Positions 18,352-27,611 of a DNA stretch of 64,000 bases are shown one piece after another. The number at the start of each line of letters is the position of its first letter. The first letter of the stretch is position 1. Under the pieces are notes generated by a model that did not search any database, was not told where the DNA came from, and worked only from the letters and a program-made list of their open reading frames with translations. Origin of the DNA: Pelomonas sp. V22 (GTDB taxonomy: Bacteria > Pseudomonadota > Gammaproteobacteria > Burkholderiales > Burkholderiaceae_C); the NCBI RefSeq assembly GCF_030014915.1, contig NZ_JAGIXS010000001.1, positions 930,001 through 994,000 on the forward strand, written 5' to 3'. The translations under genes were made by a program, and so were the position numbers.

Positions 18352-18741
18352 ATGCACAGTGGACTGATCATCTCCCAGGCCGACGCCCGGCCGATGTACC
18401 TGCAGATCATGGAGCAGATCCGGCTGCGCATTGCCGCGGGCGACTGGCCGGCCGGCAAGGAACTGCCCTCGATCCGGGCGCTGGCGGCCGACCTGCAGGT
18501 CAGCGTCATCACCGTCAAGCGTGCCTACCTGGACCTGGAGTCCGAGGGCGTGATCGTCACGCGGCATGGCAAGGGCTCCTTCGTGGCCGATGCGCAGGAC
18601 CTCGCCATCGGCATGCACCACGCCGAACTCGAAACCCATCTGCGCGCTGCCGCCGGCATCGCCCGCAGCCTCGCCATGAAACCCAGCGAACTGATAGACC
18701 GACTGCGCCAAGCGATGCGCGACGAGGAGAAAGCCGAATGA
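18352..18741 (+). CDS. GntR-family transcriptional regulator (YtrA type)
   Basis: A 129-residue repressor. A winged helix-turn-helix occupies residues 10-75 (YLQIMEQIRLRIAAGDWPAG then LPSIRALAADLQVSVITVKRAYLDLESEG), followed by only a short helical C-terminal tail, the YtrA layout. The ATG at 18352 is chosen because a longer frame runs back through the promoter. It is the first gene of a set with two ABC exporters, and its own promoter carries a fitting palindrome, so it very likely represses this operon until an unknown signal, often cell-wall stress in this family. Confidence 0.92.
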   Translation: MHSGLIISQADARPMYLQIMEQIRLRIAAGDWPAGKELPSIRALAADLQVSVITVKRAYLDLESEGVIVTRHGKGSFVADAQDLAIGMHHAELETHLRAAAGIARSLAMKPSELIDRLRQAMRDEEKAE

Positions 18742-18811
18742 GCACCGCCCGGCCGCCCGTAGGGGCTCACTCCCGCTTGGCGGGACAGCGCGTAGCGCGA
18801 AGGGTGCACCA
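18742..18811 (+). repeat. GC-rich spacer with repeat-like sequence
   Basis: The 70 bases between the GntR stop and the ABC ATPase start include inverted pieces (CCCGC/GCGGG around 18771-18784 and GCGCGTAGCGCG) of the kind that recur between genes elsewhere in this window. It may be a decayed copy of the repeat family seen at 32260 and 34680, but the match is loose. Confidence 0.35.
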
Positions 18812-19708
18812 ATGAACGCCAAGGCGATCGCGATGAACGGCGTGCGCAAGAGCTTCCGCTTCTTCACGCTGGACGATGTCTCGCTGGAGCTGGAGCATGG
18901 CCAGATCATGGGCCTCGTGGGCCCCAATGGCGCCGGCAAGAGCACCACCATCCGGCTGCTGATGGGCTTGCTCGCGCCCGAGGCCGGCGGGATCCGCCTG
19001 ATGGGCCACGCCATGCCCGACGAGCAGGCCGCCGCCAAGCGCGACGTGGCCTTCGTCAGCGACGACATGCGCCTGTTCCCGCACGCCACGCTGGCCTGGC
19101 ACATGGACTTCGTCGCGTCCCTCTACCCGGGCTGGGACCCGGCCTATGCCGCCCTCCTCCTCAAGCGCTTCAACCTGCATGCCGCGCAGACGATGAAGAG
19201 CCTCTCCAGCGGCGAGCAGGTCAAGGCGCTGCTCTTGCTCGCGCTGGCCCGCCGCCCTCGCCTGCTGGTGCTGGACGAGCCCACCTCCGGCCTCGACCCG
19301 GTGGCACGCCATGAGCTGCTGACCGAGCTCATGGACGTGCTGCGCGACGACAGCCGCTCCATCCTCTTCTCCTCGCACAACACGGTGGACGTGGAGCGCA
19401 TCTCGGACCGCATCACCTTCATCGACCGCGGCCGGGTCGTGGCCGCCAGCGACAAGGAAGATTTCCTGGAGAGCTGGCGCCGCATCCAGTTGCGCCTGCC
19501 CGCAGACACGGCCCTGCCGGCCTTTGCCGAGATCGTTCGCAGCGAGCTCGACGGCAGCTTTGCCACGCTCACCACCAACCGCTACTCCGAAGAACTGCTG
19601 GCCCGCTTCGGCAACAGCGTGCAGACCGTGCAGCGCATGAGCCTGGAAGAGATCTTCGTCGCCACTGTCATGCACAACCGGGAAGCGCGGGAGGCGCTGG
19701 GCCAATGA
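18812..19708 (+). CDS. ABC transporter ATPase subunit
   Basis: A 298-residue ABC ATPase. Walker A is GPNGAGKS near residue 37, the signature LSSGEQ near residue 131, and Walker B LLVLDEPTSGLDP follows. The N-terminus (AIAMNGVRKSFRFFTLDDVSLEL) and C-terminal extension match exporters of the YtrB/CcmA-like group that drive small ABC-2 permeases. It overlaps the permease gene by ATGA at 19705, so the two are translated together. Substrate unknown. Confidence 0.93.
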   Translation: MNAKAIAMNGVRKSFRFFTLDDVSLELEHGQIMGLVGPNGAGKSTTIRLLMGLLAPEAGGIRLMGHAMPDEQAAAKRDVAFVSDDMRLFPHATLAWHMDFVASLYPGWDPAYAALLLKRFNLHAAQTMKSLSSGEQVKALLLLALARRPRLLVLDEPTSGLDPVARHELLTELMDVLRDDSRSILFSSHNTVDVERISDRITFIDRGRVVAASDKEDFLESWRRIQLRLPADTALPAFAEIVRSELDGSFATLTTNRYSEELLARFGNSVQTVQRMSLEEIFVATVMHNREAREALGQ

Positions 19709-20373
19709 ACACCGTCATGCGCAAGCTCGTGCTCAAGGAGCTCTATCTCTACCGCTGGCTGCTGATCGGCGTCGTGGCTGCAGGCTTTGTGGGGCTCGTG
19801 GTCGCTGCAGGTGGCGAGGTCGCGTTCAACGTCGGCTTCCTGCTCTGGATGACGGCCCTGATCGCCCTGGGCGTGATGCTCGCGCTGTTCGGCGTCTCGC
19901 AGGAACGCAAGGACCGCGCGCTGCTGTTCGTGATGAGCCTGCCGCTCTCGCCGCGCGACTATGTGCGGGCCAAGCTGCTGGGCCTCCTGCTCTGCTTCTT
20001 CATTCCCTGGGCCTTGCTGACGGCCGGTGCGGCCACGCTGATCCTCCTGATGCCCGGCATTCCGGACGGCTTGCTGGTCTACGCCCTGCTGCTGTGCTTC
20101 TACCTGCTCCTGAACTATGTGCTGGTGCTCTGTAGCGCCCTGCACGTCAGCTCGGACGCGGGCATGGGCGGCGTGATCATCCTGACCAATATGTCGGTCA
20201 CGCTGTTCATGATGGGCGTGGGCCGGCTGCCAGAGATCGCGGCCCACATGCTCTCGCCCACACCGGTCTGGAGCCTCAGCTTCTGGCAGGTGCTGGGTGC
20301 CGAGATCGGCATCACGCTGCTGCTGCTTTGCCTGCCCCTGTGCTTCGCCGCGCGCCGCCGCGACATCTCCTGA
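19705..20373 (+). CDS. ABC-2 type permease
   Basis: A 222-residue inner-membrane protein with six hydrophobic segments. The cytoplasmic loop after helix 2 has QERKDRALLFVMSLPLSPRDYVRAKLLG, typical of ABC-2 permeases of the YtrC/YhcI group. It partners the ATPase encoded immediately upstream with an overlapping start codon. GAGGAG after its stop serves the next gene, ten bases on. Confidence 0.88.
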   Translation: MNTVMRKLVLKELYLYRWLLIGVVAAGFVGLVVAAGGEVAFNVGFLLWMTALIALGVMLALFGVSQERKDRALLFVMSLPLSPRDYVRAKLLGLLLCFFIPWALLTAGAATLILLMPGIPDGLLVYALLLCFYLLLNYVLVLCSALHVSSDAGMGGVIILTNMSVTLFMMGVGRLPEIAAHMLSPTPVWSLSFWQVLGAEIGITLLLLCLPLCFAARRRDIS

Positions 20374-20383
20374 GGAGTCGGCC

Positions 20384-22486
20384 ATGAGCCCTTCGCAAGC
20401 CTCAAGTCCCGAGCGGCTGCACGCGCTAGACGCCCTGCGCGGCTTCGCGCTGCTCTTGGGCGTGGCCTTCCACGCCACCTTGTCCTTCCTGCCCGACATG
20501 CCCAAGGGGCTCTGGGCCATGAGCGACAACTCGCCGAGCCCCTTCCTGGCCGACGCCGGCTTCGTGGCGCACAGCTTCCGCATGCTGCTGTTCTTCTTCA
20601 TCGCCGGCTACTTCGCGCGCCTCTTGCATCAGCGAGCCGGCACGGCCGGCTTCTGGGCCAATCGCGGCAAGCGCATCGCGGTGCCGATGATCGTCGGCTG
20701 GCTCTTGCTGTTCCCGGCCATCGTCTTCGTCTGGTACCTCGGCCTGCAGAAGGTGTTCAACGGCGCGCCGCCGGCACCACCGGCGATGGGCAAGGAGTTT
20801 GGCGCACTGCCGCTGTTCCATCTGTGGTTCCTCTATCAACTGTTGTGGCTTTATGCCGGTGCGCTCTTGATACGCGGCATCGTCGCGAAGCTGGACCCGA
20901 ATCAGGCGCTGCGGTCGCTGGTGGACAAGGCCGTCGTCACCTCGCTGCGCTGGCCGCTCGGCGCCTTGCTGCTCGGCCTGCCGCTGGTGGCCAGCCTCTT
21001 GTCGTTGCCGATGTGGTTCCCGTGGCTTGGCATTCCAACGCCGGACCAGACGCTCGTGCCACAGCTGCCGGCCACGGTCGGCTTCGGCACCGCCTTCGCA
21101 TTCGGCTGGCTGGTGCATCGCTCCAACGGCGCACTGCAAGCGCTCACGGCGCGCTGGCTGCCGCATCTGCTGCTGGCGATCACCGCCTCGGCGGTCTGCC
21201 TTTACCTGATGAAGACGCAGCCGCTGATGGCGATGCCCCAGAACATGAAGATCACCTTCGCGCTGGCCTATGGCGTGTCGGCTTGGGGCTGGACATTCGC
21301 CCTCACCGGCCTCGCGCTGCGTTTCCTCCCAAGCCACAGCCCCGTGCGCCGCTATGTCGCAGATGCCTCGTACTGGATCTATCTCGCGCATCTGCCCGTG
21401 GTGGTCGCGCTGCAGGTCTGGGTCGGTGACTGGCCCTTGCACTGGAGCCTGAAGTTCCCCTTCGTCGTGCTCGTGAGCCTCGGCTTGCTGTTCCTGAGCT
21501 ATCACTACCTCGTGCGAAGGACCGTCATCGGCAAGGTCTTGAATGGCAAGGTCTACCCACGCCACGCGGCGGCCGCGACAACAGTACCCATCGAGCCAAG
21601 CGGCGATGTCGTCGCCTCCTTGTGCGCCGTGTCCAAGCGCTACGGCGCCCTCGAAGCGCTGAGCAGCGTGGACCTGGAACTCAAGCGCGGTGAGCTGCTC
21701 GCGCTGCTGGGCCCCAACGGCGCCGGAAAGTCCACCGCGATCTCGCTGTGGCTGGGTCTGAATGATGCCGATACCGGCGTGGTGCAACTGCTCGGTGGCT
21801 CGCCGCAAGACATAGAGCAACGCCGCGGCCTCGGCGTGATGATGCAGGACGTGGAGCTGCCCAAGGACCTGAAGGTGCGCGAGCTGGTCGGGCTCTCGGC
21901 CAGCTACTACGACGACGCCATGAGCGTCGATGAGGCCCTGCAGCGCGTCGGCATCACGGCCTTGGCCAAGCGCCCCTACGGCAAGCTTTCAGGCGGGCAG
22001 AAGCGGCAGGTCCAGTTCGCCATCGCGATCTGCGGCCGGCCCAAGGTGCTGTTCCTGGACGAGCCCACGGTTGGCCTCGACGTCCAGGCGCGCGAAGCCT
22101 TGTGGAACAACATCCGCGCCCTGCTGCGCGAAGGCTGCTCCATCCTGCTCACCACCCACTACCTCGAAGAAGCAGAATCGCTGGCAACTCGCGTTGCGGT
22201 GCTGGGCAAGGGCCGCGTCATCGCCTCGGGCAGCGTGGAGGAAATGCGCTCGCTGGTCTCGCGCCGCCACATCTCCTGCCAGACCACGCTGGGCGCCGCC
22301 GAAGTTCGGACCTGGCCAGGCGTGGTCGAGGCTACGGCAGACGAGGACAAGCTCGCCATCGTGGCGACCGATGCTGAAACGGTGGTGCGCCGGCTGCTCG
22401 CCGCCGACGCCCAGCTCGCCCGCCTCGAAGTGAGGCAGGCCGGGCTCAACGATGCCTTCACCGTGCTGACCCAGGAGGCCGCATGA
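20384..22486 (+). CDS. Fusion protein: acyltransferase-3 membrane enzyme + ABC ATPase
   Basis: A 700-residue protein made of two normally separate parts. Residues 1-395 are an acyltransferase-3 (OpgC/OafA-like) domain with about ten membrane helices; the AT3 motif R-x10-H is present as R19 and H30 (ALRGFALLLGVAFH). Residues 405-700 are a complete ABC ATPase: Walker A GPNGAGKS (443-450), signature LSGGQ (535-539), Walker B VLFLDEP (555-561). No stop or frame break lies in the linker (about 393-408), so the fusion appears real. It overlaps the next permease by ATGA. A likely reading is an enzyme that acylates an envelope glycan or lipid coupled to an exporter; this is inference. Confidence 0.9.
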   Translation: MSPSQASSPERLHALDALRGFALLLGVAFHATLSFLPDMPKGLWAMSDNSPSPFLADAGFVAHSFRMLLFFFIAGYFARLLHQRAGTAGFWANRGKRIAVPMIVGWLLLFPAIVFVWYLGLQKVFNGAPPAPPAMGKEFGALPLFHLWFLYQLLWLYAGALLIRGIVAKLDPNQALRSLVDKAVVTSLRWPLGALLLGLPLVASLLSLPMWFPWLGIPTPDQTLVPQLPATVGFGTAFAFGWLVHRSNGALQALTARWLPHLLLAITASAVCLYLMKTQPLMAMPQNMKITFALAYGVSAWGWTFALTGLALRFLPSHSPVRRYVADASYWIYLAHLPVVVALQVWVGDWPLHWSLKFPFVVLVSLGLLFLSYHYLVRRTVIGKVLNGKVYPRHAAAATTVPIEPSGDVVASLCAVSKRYGALEALSSVDLELKRGELLALLGPNGAGKSTAISLWLGLNDADTGVVQLLGGSPQDIEQRRGLGVMMQDVELPKDLKVRELVGLSASYYDDAMSVDEALQRVGITALAKRPYGKLSGGQKRQVQFAIAICGRPKVLFLDEPTVGLDVQAREALWNNIRALLREGCSILLTTHYLEEAESLATRVAVLGKGRVIASGSVEEMRSLVSRRHISCQTTLGAAEVRTWPGVVEATADEDKLAIVATDAETVVRRLLAADAQLARLEVRQAGLNDAFTVLTQEAA

Positions 22487-23265
22487 ACACAATGACCCAG
22501 GCCATGCCGATGCCCGTTCATCGCCGGCCAAGCGCCTATGCCTTCGAGATCCGCCTGGAGCTCGTGCGGCTGCTGCGCTCGCCCGCTTTCGCCCTGCCTG
22601 TGTTGCTCTTGCCGGTGGCCTTCTACTTGCTCTTCGCCTTTGCCGTGGCCGGCGAGATGGTGGCCAAGGACCCCGACGCCGGCCGCTACATGTTTGCCGG
22701 CTTCTCGCTGATGGCGGTGACGATGGCAGCGCTCTTCGCCACCTGCCCGCTGCTGGCGCAGGAGCGCGAGCAAGGCCTGCTGACCCTCAAGCGCGCTCAG
22801 CCTGCACCGCCCGGCGCCTGGCTGGCCGGCAAGCTGGTGGCCGGCGTGGTGTGCGGCGTGCTGGCCTACCTGCCTATCCTGATCGTTGCGGCTGCGACCG
22901 GCCAGGCGCATCTGAGCGGCTCGCAGCTGACGGCCATGAGCGCCGTGCTCGTCGCCGGCACGCTGCCCTTCTGCGCGCTCGGCGTGATGCTCGGCTCCCT
23001 GGTCAGCGGCACGGCCGCGCCGGCCTATGCCAACCTGATCTACCTGCCGGGGCTCTACCTGTCGGGCGTGTTCTTCCCGCTGCCCAAGTCCATGCACTTC
23101 CAGGTGCCGGTCTGGCCGCAGTTCCACCTGGACCAGCTCGTCTTCGCAGCCGGCGGGGTGGACAAGTTCCGCTTCATCCCGCCCGAGATCGCCGCCGCCG
23201 TGCTGCTCGGGTTCACGGTGCTGTGCAGCGGCGTGGCGATCTACCGGCTGAAGCGCAAGGGCTGA
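22483..23265 (+). CDS. ABC-2 type permease, partner of the fusion ATPase
   Basis: A 260-residue inner-membrane protein with six hydrophobic segments and the ABC-2 loop LLAQEREQGLLTLKRAQPAPPGAWLAGKL. Its ATG overlaps the stop of the acyltransferase-ATPase fusion gene, so it is the natural permease for that ATPase. It is the last gene of the gntR operon and ends 13 bases from the convergent RND pump gene. Substrate unknown. Confidence 0.9.
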   Translation: MNTMTQAMPMPVHRRPSAYAFEIRLELVRLLRSPAFALPVLLLPVAFYLLFAFAVAGEMVAKDPDAGRYMFAGFSLMAVTMAALFATCPLLAQEREQGLLTLKRAQPAPPGAWLAGKLVAGVVCGVLAYLPILIVAAATGQAHLSGSQLTAMSAVLVAGTLPFCALGVMLGSLVSGTAAPAYANLIYLPGLYLSGVFFPLPKSMHFQVPVWPQFHLDQLVFAAGGVDKFRFIPPEIAAAVLLGFTVLCSGVAIYRLKRKG

Positions 23266-23278
23266 AGAAGCCGGGCTG

Positions 23279-26200
23279 TCAGTCGCCGGCAGCGCTACTC
23301 GCGAGCGCCGGTGTCGTGATCTCGCCCGGCACGCGCTTGCGAGCGAACAGGGTGTACATCGTCGGCACGACGAAGATGGTGAGCAGCGTGCCCACGCTCA
23401 TGCCACCGACGATGACCCAGCCGATCTGCTGGCGGCTCTCCGCGCCAGCGCCGGTGGCCAGGGCCAGCGGCACGGCGCCGAGCACCATGGCGCCGGTGGT
23501 CATCAGGATGGGGCGCAGCCGCAGCGTGGCCGCCTCGACCACGGCTTCAGTGACCGTGCGGCCCTGCTGGCGCAGCTGGTTGCTGAACTCGACGATCAGG
23601 ATGCCGTGCTTGGTGATCAGGCCCACGAGCGTGATCAGGCCGATCTGCGAATAGACGTTCAGCGTGCCGCCCGCCCATTGCAAGGCCGCCAGCGCGCCGA
23701 CCATCGACAGCGGCACCGACAGCATGATCACGAAGGGGTCGATGAAGCTCTCGAACTGCGCCGACAGCACCAGGAAGATGAACAGCAGTGCCAGCACGAA
23801 GACGAGGCCCAGCGCGCCACTGGCCGCGCGGAATTCGCGGCTCACGCCGTTCAACTCGGTCGAGTAGCCGACCGGCAGGATCTTGCGCGCCGTGGCATCG
23901 AGGAAGGCCAGCGCTTCGCCGGTGGAATAACCCGGCGCCAGGTTGGCCGTGACCGAGACCGAGCGGCGCTGGTTGAAGTGGTTCAGCTCGCGCGGGCTCA
24001 CGGCCTCACGCACCTTCACGAGGCTGGACAGCGGCACCATGGTGTCGTTGCGGCCACGCACGAAGAGGCGCTCGATCTGCCGGGGCGTGACGCGGCCGGC
24101 GGCCTCGGTCTGCACCATCACGTCGTACTGCTCGGCGTCGCGCTTGTAGCGCGTCACCACGCGGCTGCCCAGCATGGTCTCGACCGTGCGCGCCACGGTT
24201 TCCACGGCCACGCCCAGATCGGCCGCGCGCTCGCGATCGACGTCCATGAAGATCTCGGGCTTGTTCAGGCGCAGGTCGGTGTCGGGCAGCACGAAGCCGG
24301 GGTTCTTGGCCAGCTCGGCCATGAACTGCTGCGTCACCTTGGCCAGGTTCTCGTAGCTGTCGCCGGTCACCAGCACATAGTTGATCGGCCGCTCACGGAA
24401 GCCCTGGCCCAGGCTCGAAGGCGTGATCGGGAAGGCCTGCACACCCGGCAGTGCGCCCATCTGCGGCAAGAGCGCGCGCGCCAGCTCGGGCGTCGAGCGC
24501 TTGCGTTCGGCCCAGTCCACGGTGCGCATGATGGCCGTGGCCTGCGAGACATTGCCGCCGCCGAGGAAGAAGAAACGGCGGTCGAACTCGGGGTAGCCGG
24601 CCGTGATCTTGTCGATGGCGTCGAGGTAGCGGGCGGTGAACTCCAGCGTCGCACCGTCCGGCGCGTTTACCGGCATGATGATCACGCCCCGATCCTCCAG
24701 CGGCGCCAGCTCCGACTTGGCCTGCGTGAACAGCCACCAGCTGCCGCCACCACAGGCCAGCATCACCAGCACCACGATCCAGCGCTGGGCCAGCGCCGCG
24801 CGCAGCAGGCCGGCATAGCGGTCGCCGATCCAGACCAGCACCGCCTCCACGCCACGGTCGAAGCGATTGGGCTTGGGGTTGTGGCGCAACAGCTTGCTGC
24901 ACATCATCGGCGTGAGCGTCAGCGCGACGAAGCCCGAGACCACGACCGCGCCCGCCAGCGTCAGCGCGAACTCGACGAACAGCCGCCCGGTGCGGCCCGG
25001 CGTGAAGGCCAGCGGCGCGAACACGGCGGCCAGCGTCAGCGTCATGGCCAGCACGGCGAAGGCGATTTCCTTGGCACCCTTCAACGCTGCCTGGAAGGGC
25101 TGCATGCCCTCCTCGATGTGGCGGTAGATGTTCTCCAGCACCACGATGGCGTCGTCCACCACGAGGCCGATGGCCAGAACCAGGGCCAGCAGAGTCAAGG
25201 TGTTGATCGTGAAGCCGGCGGCCGCCATCAGCGCGAAGCTGCCGATCAGGCTGATCGGGATGGTCACCAGCGGAATCACCGAGGCGCGCAGCGTGCGCAG
25301 GAACACGAAGACCACCAGGGCCACCAGCACCACAGCCTCGGCGATGGTGGCGTAGACGGCCGAGATCGAACGGGCGATGAAGATGGAGTTGTCGTTGGCC
25401 AGGCGCACCGTGAGGCCCGGGGGCAGGTCTTGCCTCAAGGCAGGCAGCAGCGCATTGACACCGCCCGCCACATCGAGCGGATTGGCCGTGGCCTGGCGTA
25501 TCACGCCGAGGGCCACCGCCGGCACGCCGTTGAAGCGCACGCGCGAGCGCTCGCTGACGGCGGCCTCCTCGATGCGGGCCACGTCCTTGAGCTTGACGCT
25601 GAAGCCACTCGTGGACTTGAGCACCACCTCGCCGAACTGGGCCGGCGTGTTGAGGTCGGTGCGCGAGGTGACATTGAACTCGCGCTGCTGGCTCTCGATG
25701 CGGCCGGCCGGCACCTCGAGGTTCTGCTTGCGCAGCGCGTCTTCCACGTCCTGCACGGTGAGGCGCAGCGCGGCCAGGCGGTCGGCATCGAGCCAGATGC
25801 GCATCGCGTAGCGGCGGTCCCCACCGAACTGCACGTCCGCCACGCCGGGAATGGTCTGCAGGCGAGGCCGCACGACACGGTTCACCAGGTCGGTGATCTG
25901 CAGCGGGTCCAGCGTCTCGCTGCTGAAGGCGATCCAGATCGTCGGCGAGGCATCGGCCTCGACCTTGGACACCACCGGCTCGTCCACCGCCGTGGGCAGG
26001 CGGCCGCGCACGCGGGCCACGCGGTCGCGCACGTCGGCGGCCGCATCGTCGGGGTTCTTCTCGAGCTTGAAGCGCACGCTGATCTGGCTGGACTCGGAGC
26101 GCGAGAACGAGGTCACCACGTCCACGCCGTCGATGCCCGAGATCGAGTCTTCCAGCGGCTTGGTGACCTGGCCTTCGATCACCTCGCTGGAGGCGCCCAC

Positions 26201-26353
26201 GAGGCGGGTGCTGACCGTGACCACCGGCTCGTCGATGCGCGGGTACTCGCGCAGCGAGAGCTTGTTGAACGACACCAGGCCCACGAGCAGCAGCACCAGG
26301 GACATCACGGTCGCGAAGACCGGACGGCGGATCGAGATTTCTGAGAGGCGCAT
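23279..26353 (-). CDS. RND multidrug efflux permease (HAE1 type)
   Basis: A 1024-residue inner-membrane proton antiporter of the AcrB/MexB/MdtBC class. It begins MRLSEISIRRPVFATVMSLVLLLVGLVSF; the proton-relay helix has VLAIGLVVDDAIVVLENIYRH with paired aspartates, and the second half repeats the layout (FILVLSAQFESFIDPFVIML). The start at 26353 is chosen because the upstream frame is low-complexity. It follows its adaptor gene by 13 bases. No outer-membrane TolC-type gene is adjacent, so it must use one encoded elsewhere. Confidence 0.92.
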   Translation of the reverse strand: MRLSEISIRRPVFATVMSLVLLLVGLVSFNKLSLREYPRIDEPVVTVSTRLVGASSEVIEGQVTKPLEDSISGIDGVDVVTSFSRSESSQISVRFKLEKNPDDAAADVRDRVARVRGRLPTAVDEPVVSKVEADASPTIWIAFSSETLDPLQITDLVNRVVRPRLQTIPGVADVQFGGDRRYAMRIWLDADRLAALRLTVQDVEDALRKQNLEVPAGRIESQQREFNVTSRTDLNTPAQFGEVVLKSTSGFSVKLKDVARIEEAAVSERSRVRFNGVPAVALGVIRQATANPLDVAGGVNALLPALRQDLPPGLTVRLANDNSIFIARSISAVYATIAEAVVLVALVVFVFLRTLRASVIPLVTIPISLIGSFALMAAAGFTINTLTLLALVLAIGLVVDDAIVVLENIYRHIEEGMQPFQAALKGAKEIAFAVLAMTLTLAAVFAPLAFTPGRTGRLFVEFALTLAGAVVVSGFVALTLTPMMCSKLLRHNPKPNRFDRGVEAVLVWIGDRYAGLLRAALAQRWIVVLVMLACGGGSWWLFTQAKSELAPLEDRGVIIMPVNAPDGATLEFTARYLDAIDKITAGYPEFDRRFFFLGGGNVSQATAIMRTVDWAERKRSTPELARALLPQMGALPGVQAFPITPSSLGQGFRERPINYVLVTGDSYENLAKVTQQFMAELAKNPGFVLPDTDLRLNKPEIFMDVDRERAADLGVAVETVARTVETMLGSRVVTRYKRDAEQYDVMVQTEAAGRVTPRQIERLFVRGRNDTMVPLSSLVKVREAVSPRELNHFNQRRSVSVTANLAPGYSTGEALAFLDATARKILPVGYSTELNGVSREFRAASGALGLVFVLALLFIFLVLSAQFESFIDPFVIMLSVPLSMVGALAALQWAGGTLNVYSQIGLITLVGLITKHGILIVEFSNQLRQQGRTVTEAVVEAATLRLRPILMTTGAMVLGAVPLALATGAGAESRQQIGWVIVGGMSVGTLLTIFVVPTMYTLFARKRVPGEITTPALASSAAGD

Positions 26354-26366
26354 GGCGGCCGCTCCT

Positions 26367-27545
26367 TCAGCGCAGGGCGGTGGACGGCGCCGGACCGGCC
26401 GGGCCGCCGCTGGCGACCTCCACCGCCTTGAGCGGCTGGCCATCGCCCCGGTTCAGCCGCGCATGGCCGGCCGTCACCACCTGGTCGCCCTGCTTGACGC
26501 CACCGAGCAACTCCACGCGGCCGGGCTGGCGCAGGCCGAGCTTGGCCTCGATCTTCTGAGCGACCAGGCCATTCGGGCTCTCGACCGCCTTGATCACGAA
26601 CTGCTTGCCGCCCTGCGGCACCAGGGCCTCCTCGGGCACCATCAGGGCCTGCTGGCGCGCCGCGAAGACGAGGCGCACGCGGGCGAACAGGCCGGAGCGC
26701 AGGCTGCTCGTGTTGCCGTTCAGGCGGGCGCGCACCAGCAGCGAGCGGCCGTTGACATCCAGCAGCGCGTCGCTGGCCTCGACTTGCGCCTTCAGCTGCT
26801 GGCCGGGCAAGGCATCAAGCGACACCTCGACCGGCTGGCCCCGGCGCAGGCGCGGCACATCGCGCTCGGGCAGGCGGAAGTCCACCCACATCACGGAGGC
26901 GTCTTCCAGGCTCACGAGCTCGGCGCCATCCTTCACGTAGTCGCCGAGGTTCACGGTGCGGATGCCGGCCACGCCGTCGAACGGCGCCAGCAGGCGCATG
27001 CGTTCCAACTGGGCGCGGCTCAGCGCCACCTGGGCATCGGCCACCTGCAAGGCGGCCTGGGCCTGGTCGACCACGCTGGCGGACACGAAGCTCTGCGCCA
27101 GCAGCTCGCGGTTGCGCTGCAGCTGGGTGCGGGCGATGGCGGCCTGCGCCTCGGCCTGCTGCAATTGCGCGGCCTGCAGGCTGTCGTCCAGCTGAATCAG
27201 CACCTGGCCCTTGCGCACGCGCTGGCCATCGGCAAAACCGATCTTCACCACGCGGCCGCTGACCTCGGGCTTGAGCAGCACCGACTGCTGGGCGCGCAGT
27301 GTGCCCACGGCCTGGGTGTCGTCTTCCAGCGCCATGGACTGAACCCGGCCCAGCTCCACCGTGACCGGGCCGCCGGCCGCTGGGGCCGACGCTGCCTTGG
27401 CCGAGCCCGCCACTTCGGCGGTCGCCGAAGGCGTGCGGTGCTGCCACCACCAGGCACCGGCGCTGAGAGCCGCCAGGGCGGCAATGGCGATCAAGGGCGT
27501 GGCGCTGATGCGGCCGCCCTCTTTGACTTCATTGATTGGGGTCAT
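26367..27545 (-). CDS. RND efflux periplasmic adaptor (membrane fusion protein)
   Basis: A 392-residue adaptor. A single N-terminal helix (PLIAIAALAALSAGAWWW) anchors it; then come the split lipoyl domain (VLLKPEVSGRVVKIGFADGQRVRKGQVLIQLDD), a helical hairpin (about 120-180), the second lipoyl half (RLLAPFDGVAGIRTVNLGDYVKDG) and a beta-barrel domain. The ATG at 27545 begins MTPINEVKEGGR; an upstream frame extends to 27581 without support. It is the first gene of the pump operon, 66 bases after rnhA on the same strand. Confidence 0.9.
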   Translation of the reverse strand: MTPINEVKEGGRISATPLIAIAALAALSAGAWWWQHRTPSATAEVAGSAKAASAPAAGGPVTVELGRVQSMALEDDTQAVGTLRAQQSVLLKPEVSGRVVKIGFADGQRVRKGQVLIQLDDSLQAAQLQQAEAQAAIARTQLQRNRELLAQSFVSASVVDQAQAALQVADAQVALSRAQLERMRLLAPFDGVAGIRTVNLGDYVKDGAELVSLEDASVMWVDFRLPERDVPRLRRGQPVEVSLDALPGQQLKAQVEASDALLDVNGRSLLVRARLNGNTSSLRSGLFARVRLVFAARQQALMVPEEALVPQGGKQFVIKAVESPNGLVAQKIEAKLGLRQPGRVELLGGVKQGDQVVTAGHARLNRGDGQPLKAVEVASGGPAGPAPSTALR

Positions 27546-27611
27546 GCTTGTCTCCAGCGCGCACTGTAGCGACTGCCGCAAGCCATGACTTCAGTGATGG
27601 GCGCTGCGCAA

